From Gammaproteobacteria bacterium (GTDB taxonomy: Bacteria; Pseudomonadota; Gammaproteobacteria; GCA-002705445; GCA-002716945), in contig PBCF01000002.1 of NCBI GenBank assembly GCA_002716945.1, positions 701,605 through 765,604 of the forward strand: a stretch of DNA of 64,000 nt. The letters run 5' to 3'. Positions 36,387 to 46,170 of the stretch are shown here, piece after piece. The number at the start of each line of letters is the position of its first letter. Within the stretch, counting starts at the first letter, position 1. The notes beneath the pieces are model-generated. The model did not search any database. It was not told the DNA's origin and was given only the letters and a program-made list of their open reading frames with translations. The position numbers and the translations under genes were made by a program.

Positions 36387-37434
36387 ATTTTTCTCTATAT
36401 AAATTTATAATTTTGTCCTGAAATCTAGGTATTCCACATTTTATATTTGATAGATTATACCAATAATCTTTGTTTTCACTAATCATTTTATTTGAATTAA
36501 TAGAACAAAAACTTACTATAAACATAATATTAATATGCGATAGTTGATGTTGGAAATCATATTTATCTTTTCTTAAATAATTCTCTAATTGATTATTTTT
36601 AATCCAAAGTAACATCTGCTGTTCTCTTTCAAAAATAGGACTGGAATATAATCCACTCCATAAATTTTTTAAACTTATTTCTTTTAAATATATATTATCA
36701 TTTTGGTTAATGATAAATATTGACCATATTTTTTTTTCTATTTTCTTTAGTGGTTTTTTATTAAATTTGAGAACAAAATCTTGTTTAGAATTTGACAAAC
36801 AACTCTTGTTTAAAGGGCAATAAGAACACTTTGGGCTATTTTTGGTACAGATTAAAGAACCCAAATCCATTAAAGCCTGAGCAAAATTATCAGTATTCTT
36901 TAAAGGTAGTAAATCTTCAGATATATTCCATAAGATATTTTCTAATTCTTTTAGAGGTAAGTTTTTATTAATATAAAAAAATCTAGAAAATAATCTTTTA
37001 ATATTTCCATCAAGAATTGGAAGTTTATCATTTCTTGAAAAGGTGAGAATTGCTGATGCAGTTGTTCTGCCTATCCCAGGTAATGCAATTATATCTTTAT
37101 ATTTTTTAGGAAATACACCATTGTATTTGTCTTTTATTATTAATGCGGTTTTAAAAATATTCTCTGCTCTTCTGTAAAAACCCAATCCGCTCCATATTGT
37201 TAATACATCATTTAAAGATGAATTGCTCAATGAATTTATATCAGGATATTTATTTATAAATTTTTTATAATATGGAATAACAGTTTTGACCTGTGTTTGT
37301 TGCAACATGATTTCGGAAATCCATATTTTATATATATCCAAAGTCTTCCATGGCAAATCTTTTCTTCCATATAATTCATACCATTTAAAAATGTTGGTTT
37401 GGATTCGATTTTTATTTTTAGAAAGGTAATTCAA
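36379..37434 (-). CDS. mutY: A/G-specific adenine glycosylase
   Basis: [43 protein letters not shown]-x6-C-x2-C-x5-C cluster motif. Confidence 0.96.
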   Translation of the reverse strand: MNYLSKNKNRIQTNIFKWYELYGRKDLPWKTLDIYKIWISEIMLQQTQVKTVIPYYKKFINKYPDINSLSNSSLNDVLTIWSGLGFYRRAENIFKTALIIKDKYNGVFPKKYKDIIALPGIGRTTASAILTFSRNDKLPILDGNIKRLFSRFFYINKNLPLKELENILWNISEDLLPLKNTDNFAQALMDLGSLICTKNSPKCSYCPLNKSCLSNSKQDFVLKFNKKPLKKIEKKIWSIFIINQNDNIYLKEISLKNLWSGLYSSPIFEREQQMLLWIKNNQLENYLRKDKYDFQHQLSHINIMFIVSFCSINSNKMISENKDYWYNLSNIKCGIPRFQDKIINLYREKYG

Positions 37435-38227
37435 TTTTTATTTTCTCTTCTATAGTTTTTTTAAGTATTTCTTTTGCTTTATCTTTCAATGGTTCAACAA
37501 TTTTCTTCTTAATCAATAAACCTATATCAACATTTACATCTGGATTATTTAATTTTCCTGATACTATGATTGGCACAACTTCTCCTACTAGATCATCAGG
37601 ATAGTTTTCCCCATAATTCTTTTTAGTTACATCATCGTCCTTTAATTTACTAATTATTTTAATATCTGTAATTTTACTTTCTAAATTTATTACACCTTGC
37701 GCTCGTCCTTTAACAAGAGCTGTCTCAATATCAATATCATTTATATCAAGAATATTCTTATTTATATCACCAGTGCCTTTTATATATATAAAGTTAGTAT
37801 GATTATTATTACGTTGATTAAAACTTGGATATTTACCGTGTTTCAAGATTGAATAAGTTTCTATAATTGTATTATCTATATTAATCCCAAAATATTTTAA
37901 ATTATGAGCTGAAATATTATTGACAGTAATCTTATCATTCATAAAATCAGAAAAATCTATATCAATATCCAGGCGTTGAATTTTTGCAATTATTTCTCTA
38001 GTATCACTATCACTTATCTCTATATTGGGAATGGTTGCATTGAGTGTAGTTGTGTAAGATACTTTAATTATTCCTTCATACTTAAAATTATAATCAATCT
38101 TCTCAGAAATTAAACTTTGTATTTCATTTTTATAATTGTTTAAATCAAAAAAGAAATTAATATATATGAAAGTTAAAAGAAATATAAACAAAATTGCTGA
38201 TAAAGTATATTTTATTAATTTTTTCAT
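37418..38227 (-). CDS. AsmA family protein
   Basis: N-terminal TM, AsmA-like N- and C-terminal motifs; upstream of mutY. Confidence 0.72.
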   Translation of the reverse strand: MKKLIKYTLSAILFIFLLTFIYINFFFDLNNYKNEIQSLISEKIDYNFKYEGIIKVSYTTTLNATIPNIEISDSDTREIIAKIQRLDIDIDFSDFMNDKITVNNISAHNLKYFGINIDNTIIETYSILKHGKYPSFNQRNNNHTNFIYIKGTGDINKNILDINDIDIETALVKGRAQGVINLESKITDIKIISKLKDDDVTKKNYGENYPDDLVGEVVPIIVSGKLNNPDVNVDIGLLIKKKIVEPLKDKAKEILKKTIEEKIKIELPF

Positions 38228-38229
38228 AT

Positions 38230-38721
38230 CTAAAGTTTATACTTACCTGATTTGCCGCCTTCTTTAAATAATAATTTAATTTCTCCAATAACCATACTGC
38301 GATCTAAATATTTGCACATATCATATATGGTAAGCAATCCAATTTGAACACCTATCAATGCTTCAATTTCAACTCCCGTTTTGCCATCACATTTAACTTC
38401 TGTAGTACAAGAAATAGTTTGTTTCGATTTTTCTATATCAAATTTTACATTTACACCAGTAACTTGAATATTATGAGTTAATGGTATAAGGGTTGATGTG
38501 TTTTTTACTGCTTGTACAGCTGCTGTACTTGCAACAGACAGTACATCCCCTTTTTTATTTATATTAGATTCTATAGAATCTATAACATCATTGGAAACAT
38601 TGATAATACCAGTTGCAATTGCTTTTCTTGTGGTAATTGACTTTTCACCTATATCAACCATTTGGACGTTGCCTTTTTCATCAAAATGATTATTTTTTTT
38701 ATGTTTTATTTTTGTCATCAA
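38230..38721 (-). CDS. moaC: Cyclic pyranopterin monophosphate synthase
   Basis: VDIGEKSITTRKAIA, LIPLTHNIQVTGVNVKF, KTGVEIEALIGVQIGLLTIYDMCK. Confidence 0.95.
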   Translation of the reverse strand: MMTKIKHKKNNHFDEKGNVQMVDIGEKSITTRKAIATGIINVSNDVIDSIESNINKKGDVLSVASTAAVQAVKNTSTLIPLTHNIQVTGVNVKFDIEKSKQTISCTTEVKCDGKTGVEIEALIGVQIGLLTIYDMCKYLDRSMVIGEIKLLFKEGGKSGKYKL

Positions 38722-38733
38722 TTTATTCTACAA

Positions 38734-38745
38734 TATTAGCTAATA
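38734..38745. repeat. 12-bp perfect palindrome TATTAGCTAATA in the moaC/rdgB divergent intergenic region
   Basis: Read directly. Confidence 0.7.
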
Positions 38746-38755
38746 ATTTAATATT

Positions 38756-39358
38756 ATGTCTAATATGAAGATTTTCTTAGCATCTAAAAATCAAGATAAA
38801 ATCTCAGAAATAAAGAAGATTTTGTCTAGAAATTCCATAGATTTACTAACATGCTATGATATTGATATACCAGATGTTGAAGAAAATGGGTCTACATTTG
38901 TCGAAAATGCTTTACTGAAAGCTAAAAGCGCATCAAAAACGACTGGTTTAGCGTCAATTGCTGATGATTCTGGAATTGAAGTTGATTATTTAAATGGTAG
39001 ACCAGGTGTTATATCAGCCCGTTATTCTGGTACAGATGCAACAAATGAAAAAAATAATTTAAAATTATTAGAAGAACTAGACGGTGTCCCTTTTGAAAAA
39101 AGAAAAGCCTGTTATAGATGTGTGATTGTATTTATGAGATTTCCAGAAGATCCTTTCCCTTTTATTTCTTCAGGCTCATGGACAGGATATATTGCAGATA
39201 AACCTAAAGGTTCAAATGGATTTGGATATGATCCTATATTTTATTTAAGTGATTATAAAAAAACTTCAGCTGAAATATCGCCTAACGAAAAAAATAAGAT
39301 AAGTCATAGATCGATAGCTCTGAGAAAATTTGAGGAATTTATTGGTAATATAATATAA
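38756..39358 (+). CDS. rdgB: XTP/dITP diphosphatase
   Basis: FLASKNQDKISEIKKIL, ADDSGIEVDYLNGRPGVISARYSG, GSNGFGYDPIFYL. Confidence 0.96.
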   Translation: MSNMKIFLASKNQDKISEIKKILSRNSIDLLTCYDIDIPDVEENGSTFVENALLKAKSASKTTGLASIADDSGIEVDYLNGRPGVISARYSGTDATNEKNNLKLLEELDGVPFEKRKACYRCVIVFMRFPEDPFPFISSGSWTGYIADKPKGSNGFGYDPIFYLSDYKKTSAEISPNEKNKISHRSIALRKFEEFIGNII

Positions 39359-39366
39359 TAATTATT

Positions 39367-40872
39367 ATGTTAAATAACAAATATATTAAATTGGTATTGT
39401 CTGTTTTTATTATGACAACACTTTCAATGTGTGCAAAAAATCCTGTCTCTGGTATGCCAGATTTTGTAACCATTACCGAACAACAAGAAATTTCAATAGG
39501 CGCATCCTATCATCAAAGTATTCTTGAAGAAGCTAAATTATTAGAAGATCGTGAAGTAAGTCAATATTTCACTTCGTTAGGGAAGAAAATTGCTAAAAAT
39601 AGTCATAGACCTGAATTAAAATGGCACTTTACTTTAATAGATGATCCAACATTTAATGCTTTTGCTACACCAGGTGGTTATGTGTATTTTTATAGAGGAA
39701 TACTAGCATATTTTAATTCAGAAGCTGAGTTAGCGGGCGTTATAGGCCATGAAATAGCTCATATAACAGCTAGACATGCAGTCAGGGGTATGAGTACAGC
39801 ACAAGTAACAAATGTCCTTATTGGACTCGTAGCATCAAGAGTGCCTGGTAGTCAATTAACTAATAACGCTTTCAATTTAATGAATCACATTATAAATAAA
39901 GGATACAGTAGAAAATATGAATTAGAAGCAGACAAAATCGGTGAAGAATATTTACTAAAATCTGGATACGATCCATCGGCTATGACTACATTTTTAAAAA
40001 CAATGAAAAATGTTGATGATCTTGAAATTAAAATTGCCAAAGAAGAAGGAAGAGAACCAAATATCGGTTATCATGGAATTTTTTCAACTCATCCAGCTAC
40101 TGAAAAGAGAATTAAAGCTTTAGAAGCAAAACCAAAAAATAATAGATCATCCGACAATAAAGAAAAGTTCTTAAAAATGATTGACGGTCTGCCATATGGT
40201 TCCAGCCCTGATGAAGGATTTGTTAAAAATAATATTTTTTATCATGCAGATCTCGCTATAAAGTTTAAAATTTTAGAGCCTTGGATCTTAGAAAATCTTC
40301 CTGATAGATTGATACTCAAAAAAAATGAGTCTTCAATAATTATAAGATATGAGGAATTATTAAAAGACGATATAGATAATGGTATAACTCCAAAAAAATT
40401 TCTAGATGATGGAATTAACAAAACATCATTTTTGTCTAGAAATGAATTAATAGAGTCTGAATCATTAAATGTAAACAATCTTAATGCACATACTATTTTA
40501 TACTCATCTAAAGGATTGACCAAAACTACGTTTAAGAGATTCACGGCAATTTTTGATATAAACAACAAAACACCCCATAATACTCAAGCCAAGCCAAAGG
40601 TATGGATATTTGTAACTACAAGTGACAGTATGAGAGATGATGAAGAAAGTAAGAAAATGTTTCAAGGCTTTTCAAAAATGACAAAAAATGAAATAGATAA
40701 TGCCAAAGGATTAAAAATAAAAGTAATTAGATTTAGAGATGGTATGTCTTATGATAAATTAGCAAAAGAATCTCCTTTAGGAAAATATGCTGTAGATAAA
40801 TTACGATTACTAAATGGTCATTATCCAGATGAAAATCCTAATGTTGGTGATTTGATTAAAGTAGTTCAGTAA
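39367..40872 (+). CDS. M48-family metalloprotease, putative lipoprotein
   Basis: Lipobox-like SMC at the N-terminus, IGHEIAHITARHAV zinc motif, ELEADKIG. Confidence 0.88.
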   Translation: MLNNKYIKLVLSVFIMTTLSMCAKNPVSGMPDFVTITEQQEISIGASYHQSILEEAKLLEDREVSQYFTSLGKKIAKNSHRPELKWHFTLIDDPTFNAFATPGGYVYFYRGILAYFNSEAELAGVIGHEIAHITARHAVRGMSTAQVTNVLIGLVASRVPGSQLTNNAFNLMNHIINKGYSRKYELEADKIGEEYLLKSGYDPSAMTTFLKTMKNVDDLEIKIAKEEGREPNIGYHGIFSTHPATEKRIKALEAKPKNNRSSDNKEKFLKMIDGLPYGSSPDEGFVKNNIFYHADLAIKFKILEPWILENLPDRLILKKNESSIIIRYEELLKDDIDNGITPKKFLDDGINKTSFLSRNELIESESLNVNNLNAHTILYSSKGLTKTTFKRFTAIFDINNKTPHNTQAKPKVWIFVTTSDSMRDDEESKKMFQGFSKMTKNEIDNAKGLKIKVIRFRDGMSYDKLAKESPLGKYAVDKLRLLNGHYPDENPNVGDLIKVVQ

Positions 40873-40887
40873 TATGAAATTTGTAGA

Positions 40888-42132
40888 ATGAAGAAAAATA
40901 TATTTTATGCACAATCAGGCGGCGTTACACCTGTAATTAATGCAACTGCATCCGGAATAATAAATTCATACTTAAAGAATAAAAAATACTTTGGAAAGTT
41001 CTTTGCTGGAAAAAATGGCATTATTGGAGCATTAAATGAAGAATTAATTGATGTAGAAAAAGAGAATATAAACCAAATAAAATTATTAAAATCTACACCT
41101 GGTGGTGCATTTGGATCATGTAGATTAAAATTAAAATCTCCTAGAGAATTTCAAAGAATTTTAGATGTTTTCAAGGCGCATAATATAGGATATTTCTTTT
41201 ATAATGGTGGAGGTGATTCTCAAGATACAACCAATAAATTAAATGAGTATTGTAAATCTCAAAATTATAGTTTAGTTTGCATTGGTCTGCCAAAAACAAT
41301 TGATAACGACTTATCCGTAACTGACAATTGTCCTGGTTTTGGTTCTGTAGCTAAATATATTGCAGTATCAACTTATGAAGCATCACTAGATGTTCAATCA
41401 ATGTGCCAATCATCTACCAAAGTATTTCTTCTTGAAGTGATGGGTAGACATGCTGGTTGGCTCGCTGCATCATCAGGAGTTTTAAAATCAAATAAGAAAG
41501 ATGCTCCCCACATAATACTTTTCCCTGAAAAAACTTTTGTGCAAGAGAGTTTTCTGAAAAAAGTTAAAAATACTGTTAATGAAAATGGTTATTGTGTAAT
41601 TGTTGCATCTGAAGGTATCAAGAATAGTAAAAATCAATTCATATCGGATTCAGGAGGTAAAGATAGTTTTGGTCACGCACAATTAGGGGGAGTAGCACCA
41701 ATACTAGCTTCGTTAATAAATAAATCATTAAAATATAAAGTTCATTGGTCAGTTGCTGATTATTTGCAGAGAGCTGCAAGACATGTAGCTTCAAAAATAG
41801 ATGTACAACAAGCTTATACTCTAGGCATGGAAGCTATCAAATATGCAAAAATAAAAAAGTCAGGAATAATGTTAACTATAGATAGTAAGAAATCAAAAAA
41901 ATATTCATGGTCTATTGGATATACAGATTTGAAAAATGTTGCAAATAAAGAAAAGAGGTTACCAAAAAAATATATTTCAAATGATGGATATGCAATAACA
42001 CAATCATGTAGACAATATATTTCAAATTTAATTAATGGAGAGGATTATCCAAAATACAAAAATGGCTTACCTTTGTATAGTAAGTTAAGAAAGATTTTAA
42101 TAAAAAAAAAATTAGATAAGTTTGAATTATAG
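40888..42132 (+). CDS. 6-phosphofructokinase, probably diphosphate-dependent
   Basis: GGGDSQDT and GLPKTIDNDL (Lys in PKTIDND, Asp in GGGDS), typical of PPi-PFK. Confidence 0.88.
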   Translation: MKKNIFYAQSGGVTPVINATASGIINSYLKNKKYFGKFFAGKNGIIGALNEELIDVEKENINQIKLLKSTPGGAFGSCRLKLKSPREFQRILDVFKAHNIGYFFYNGGGDSQDTTNKLNEYCKSQNYSLVCIGLPKTIDNDLSVTDNCPGFGSVAKYIAVSTYEASLDVQSMCQSSTKVFLLEVMGRHAGWLAASSGVLKSNKKDAPHIILFPEKTFVQESFLKKVKNTVNENGYCVIVASEGIKNSKNQFISDSGGKDSFGHAQLGGVAPILASLINKSLKYKVHWSVADYLQRAARHVASKIDVQQAYTLGMEAIKYAKIKKSGIMLTIDSKKSKKYSWSIGYTDLKNVANKEKRLPKKYISNDGYAITQSCRQYISNLINGEDYPKYKNGLPLYSKLRKILIKKKLDKFEL

Positions 42133-43125
42133 TTTAGAATTTCTATGTACAATATTTTCTAAAGCTTGAATAAATGTTTTATTCTCATTAATACATGGTA
42201 TATATTCAAATTTTTTCCCATTTGACTTCAAAAATAATTCTTTTGATTCATCATTAATTTCTTCGAGTGTTTCCAAACAATCTGATACAAATCCTGGACA
42301 AAATACTTGAATATGATTTATTCCTTCAGAAGGTAATTGTTTTAATCGTTCACTTAGATATGGTTTAATCCACTCAGAAAAACCAAACCTAGACTGAAAA
42401 ACTATTTCATATGAACCACGATCTAGATTTAAATATTTAGCAATTGAATTCGCTGTAGTTATACATTGTTTTTTATATGGTTCATCTTTTCCTAAATAAG
42501 ATTTAGGTATACCGTGAAATGAAAATAATATTTTTTGACATGATCCATTTTCATTTTGAAATTCTGAGATAGTCTCTGCAGTAGATTTAACATATAAATG
42601 TTCTTGAAAAAAATCTTTTACCAATTTTAGATTTAGACTTGAATATTTAGCTTTTTTATTAAAAATATCACGTATTTTTTCTTCAATAGATTTGGTTGTT
42701 GTTGTTGAATATTGAGGGAACATAGGTACCACTATAATTTCTCTATATCCTTCGTCATATAAAAAATTTATTTTTGATTCTATTGAAGGCGTACCATATC
42801 TCATAGCATATTCTACTTTAAAATTTTTTGATTCATTTTTATTGAGATTTTCTTGAAGAAGTCTTGCTTGTTTTTTTGTATGTACTAAAAGTGGCGAACC
42901 ATCATCTGTCCAAATTTTTTTATATAGTTGTGCACTTTTTTGTGGCCTGGTGTTCAGTATAATTCCATATAAAATAGGTATCCATATTAATCTTGGTATA
43001 CGTATTACATATTTATCCATTAAAAATTCTTTTAAATATTCTCGTACTTCAGGGGTGTTTGGTTTATCAGGCGTTCCAAGGTTAATTAAGAGAACGGCTA
43101 TATCATCTCTTTTGTTAGCATTCAT
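42127..43125 (-). CDS. hemH: Ferrochelatase
   Basis: LLINLGTPDKPNTPEVREYLKEFLMD, FSFHGIPKSYL, CPGFVSDCLETLEEI. Confidence 0.97.
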   Translation of the reverse strand: MNANKRDDIAVLLINLGTPDKPNTPEVREYLKEFLMDKYVIRIPRLIWIPILYGIILNTRPQKSAQLYKKIWTDDGSPLLVHTKKQARLLQENLNKNESKNFKVEYAMRYGTPSIESKINFLYDEGYREIIVVPMFPQYSTTTTKSIEEKIRDIFNKKAKYSSLNLKLVKDFFQEHLYVKSTAETISEFQNENGSCQKILFSFHGIPKSYLGKDEPYKKQCITTANSIAKYLNLDRGSYEIVFQSRFGFSEWIKPYLSERLKQLPSEGINHIQVFCPGFVSDCLETLEEINDESKELFLKSNGKKFEYIPCINENKTFIQALENIVHRNSKL

Positions 43126-43145
43126 ATGATTATTTTAGAGTATTA

Positions 43146-43730
43146 TTAATAAGTTGTGTATCTTTCAAATAAGGGGCTTGTCTTTGAAATATGGGACATT
43201 AAAAATTCCATTTGATCAGTCAGTATTTTTCGTCCTCTTAGAATTAAGTATTCTACTCTAGATGGACTAAATGGAATTGCAAGAAGAAGCATTTTGGCAT
43301 CTTCTGGCGTTTTTCCTCCTTTGTGGTTATTACATCTCCTACATGCTGTAACGACGTTTGTCCATGAATCAGTTCCTCCCAATGATATTGGTAACACATG
43401 ATCTCTAGATAAATCCTTAACTAAAAATACATCCCCGCAGTACATACAAGTATTGGCGTCACGTTTAAATAACGTCACATTTGTTAGAGGTGGAGTGTAC
43501 GCAGAATAGTCCAATTTTGTATGATTTCTCGTCGCAATGATGGAGTTTAATGAAATACTACTCTGTCTGCTTAACACCCTATTATACCCGCCTCTAATAA
43601 GCATAGAAGACGATCCACATTCGTATGCAATCTGGTCATTGCAATATAAACGTACAGCTGTCTGGTAATTAATCCATCCCGTAGGCTGGCCAGCTGAATT
43701 TAGCCTGAGTATTTGTTGATTGCCTTGCAT
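43146..43730 (-). CDS. HNH endonuclease family protein
   Basis: CMYCG...LSRDHVLPISLGGTDSWTNVVTACRRCNNHKGGKTPEDA. Confidence 0.9.
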   Translation of the reverse strand: MQGNQQILRLNSAGQPTGWINYQTAVRLYCNDQIAYECGSSSMLIRGGYNRVLSRQSSISLNSIIATRNHTKLDYSAYTPPLTNVTLFKRDANTCMYCGDVFLVKDLSRDHVLPISLGGTDSWTNVVTACRRCNNHKGGKTPEDAKMLLLAIPFSPSRVEYLILRGRKILTDQMEFLMSHISKTSPLFERYTTY

Positions 43731-43886
43731 AATAGCTTATAGTCCATATATTAAGTTTTAGTGAAACACTATTATATGCACTTAAACGAAACAATAAAAT
43801 ATTAATATCATCTAATCATCAATAAAAAGCGCTAAATGGCAGCGTTTAAATTAAAATTTAAGATAATTTTGTAATAAATAGGGACT

Positions 43887-44096
43887 TTATCAACAGGTTG
43901 TATGATAAGTAATAAAACATTAGTTTATTTGAAATCATCTGATTTAATATAAATATTTAACAGATAAGTTGTTGATAATTATATGAATATCAAATTGATT
44001 ATAAATTGTACGATTTGGTGAACATCAACTGATTAATCAATTAGATAGAAAAAATGACTGTTTTTCCACAATTTTATCCACAAAATCTGTGGATAA
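43887..44096. other. Cluster of DnaA-box-like 9-mers (candidate replication origin or DnaA-binding locus)
   Basis: TTATCAACA 43887-43895(+), TGTTGATAA 43970-43978(-), TTTTCCACA 44062-44070(+), TTATCCACA 44074-44082(+), TGTGGATAA 44088-44096(-). Confidence 0.55.
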
Positions 44097-44157
44097 TTAC
44101 ATTTCAAATTTTATACAAAATACAAAAAAAATAATCAAAAATGTATAATTTAAAATT

Positions 44158-46158
44158 ATGGCGAATATTGTCAATGTAGTACTGGATATACCAATTTATC
44201 ATTCTTTTGACTATTCTCTCCCCAAAGGTATGCAGAAATTGCAATCGGGTGTTAGAGTTGAAGTTCCATTCGGCAAAAGAAAATCTATAGGTTTGGTTAT
44301 ATCTAAAAAGAATGGCGCATCTCTCAATAATAATGACAAATTTAGTCTTAAAGAGATTATCTCGGTTATTGATAAAGAGCCAATATTAGATAAAAGTATA
44401 ATGAATTTATGTGAGTGGAGTGCAGATTATTATCAATATCCGCTTGGGCAAGTTATATTTACAGCGATTCCTCCTATATTAAGAAAAGGAAGATTAATAC
44501 AATCAATTAAAGAGAAAAAAAATGATTGTATTATATCTAATATAAAAAAACCTATAAAATTAAATGATGAACAAAATGCAATTTTTTCACAAATAATCAA
44601 AAATTTAAACAAATTTAAAAGTTATGTAATTGAAGGCATAACTGGAAGTGGTAAAACAGAATTGTATATAAAGATTTCTGAGTATATTTTATCTCAAAAT
44701 TCTCAAATACTCATAATAGTGCCTGAAATAAATTTAACACCACAAACAGTACAAAGATTTCAAAAATATCTTAATTATAATATTGAGACATATCACTCAT
44801 CTTTAACAGAATCAAAAAAATTAGGAATATGGTCAAGATGTAAAAAAGGGGAAATAGATATAGTTATAGGTACAAGATCATCTTCTTTTTTACCATTCAA
44901 AAATTTAAGTTTGATCATCGTTGATGAAGAACATGATAGCTCTCTTAAGCAACAAGAAAAATTTAGATACCATGCTCGTGATATTGCGATAGTTAGAGCA
45001 ATGAAGAGCAACATCCCTGTAATATTAGGAAGTGCAACCCCTTCATTTGAAACATTACAAAATTGTCATAACAACAAATTTATTAAATATGAATTAACAA
45101 AAAGATATCACAAAACTGCCCTACCTAAAATTATGATAATAGATACTAATATTGATGAACCCATAGATGGTATTTCAAGTGAATTAGAAAAAAACATTAA
45201 ATCAGAATTAAAAGACAAAAAACAGATTTTATTATATATAGGTAGAAGAGGTTTTAGTCATGCATTGATGTGCAAAAACTGTGACTGGATAAGTAAATGT
45301 CATAAATGTGATTCATATATGACCTATCATGATGTTTCTAAAACTTTATGGTGTCATTATTGCGGATATAGAAAAAAATTCAGTCAAAAAAAATTATGTG
45401 ACTGTCAGGAGAACTGTAATATAGTTCCTGTTGGATATGGAACTGAAAGAATTGAAAGAAGACTCAATGACTTGTTCCCAGATGCAAGAATAATGAGGGT
45501 AGATAGTGATACTATAACAAATAATAAAAAACTAATTGAATTTGTAGATAAAACAAATACAGGAAAAATTGATATACTTGTTGGCACACAAATGTTAGTA
45601 AAAGGACATGATTTTCCAAACGTTTCACTTGTTGGAATAATTGATATTGACTCTGGTTTGTTCAGTTTAGATTTTAGAGGATTGGAAAAAACTGCTCAAT
45701 TAATTACACAAGTATCTGGTAGATCAGGTAGACATAATGTTCAAGGTAAAGTAATTATACAAACAAGAAAACCAAATCATCATTTAATACTCGAACTTCT
45801 TAAAAATGGTTATAAAAATTTTTCAGCAAAAGCTCTAGTAGAAAGAAAAGAGGCATCATTGCCACCTTTCAGCTATATTGCTCTTCTTAGATCCTCATCA
45901 TATAAAAAAAATGATTGTCAAAACTTTTTAGAAAATATAAAAAATTATTTTCAAAATGACTCTAATGTCAATTTCTTTGGACCCGCTCCAGCACCAATAG
46001 CTAAGAAAAATAATAAATATTCATATCAAATGATGATAAGTTCTCTAAATAGAAAATTTTTACTACTAAAATCTTATCAAATAAGAGAATATATATTAAA
46101 AAGAAAATTAAATAACATAAAATGGTCAATCGATATTGATCCTATAGATTTATATTAA
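44158..46158 (+). CDS. priA: Primosomal protein N' (PriA helicase)
   Basis: EGITGSGKTELYI, VDEEHDSSLKQQEKFRYHARDIAI, Cys-rich zinc region, VSGRSGR. Confidence 0.97.
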   Translation: MANIVNVVLDIPIYHSFDYSLPKGMQKLQSGVRVEVPFGKRKSIGLVISKKNGASLNNNDKFSLKEIISVIDKEPILDKSIMNLCEWSADYYQYPLGQVIFTAIPPILRKGRLIQSIKEKKNDCIISNIKKPIKLNDEQNAIFSQIIKNLNKFKSYVIEGITGSGKTELYIKISEYILSQNSQILIIVPEINLTPQTVQRFQKYLNYNIETYHSSLTESKKLGIWSRCKKGEIDIVIGTRSSSFLPFKNLSLIIVDEEHDSSLKQQEKFRYHARDIAIVRAMKSNIPVILGSATPSFETLQNCHNNKFIKYELTKRYHKTALPKIMIIDTNIDEPIDGISSELEKNIKSELKDKKQILLYIGRRGFSHALMCKNCDWISKCHKCDSYMTYHDVSKTLWCHYCGYRKKFSQKKLCDCQENCNIVPVGYGTERIERRLNDLFPDARIMRVDSDTITNNKKLIEFVDKTNTGKIDILVGTQMLVKGHDFPNVSLVGIIDIDSGLFSLDFRGLEKTAQLITQVSGRSGRHNVQGKVIIQTRKPNHHLILELLKNGYKNFSAKALVERKEASLPPFSYIALLRSSSYKKNDCQNFLENIKNYFQNDSNVNFFGPAPAPIAKKNNKYSYQMMISSLNRKFLLLKSYQIREYILKRKLNNIKWSIDIDPIDLY

Positions 46159-46170
46159 AGAGTAATTATT

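Noticed and set aside
43146-43730. HNH gene as a homing endonuclease, restriction enzyme or toxin/defence effector
   Set aside because: The sequence matches a widespread single-copy HNH family with no methyltransferase, intron/intein, immunity gene or mobile context nearby.
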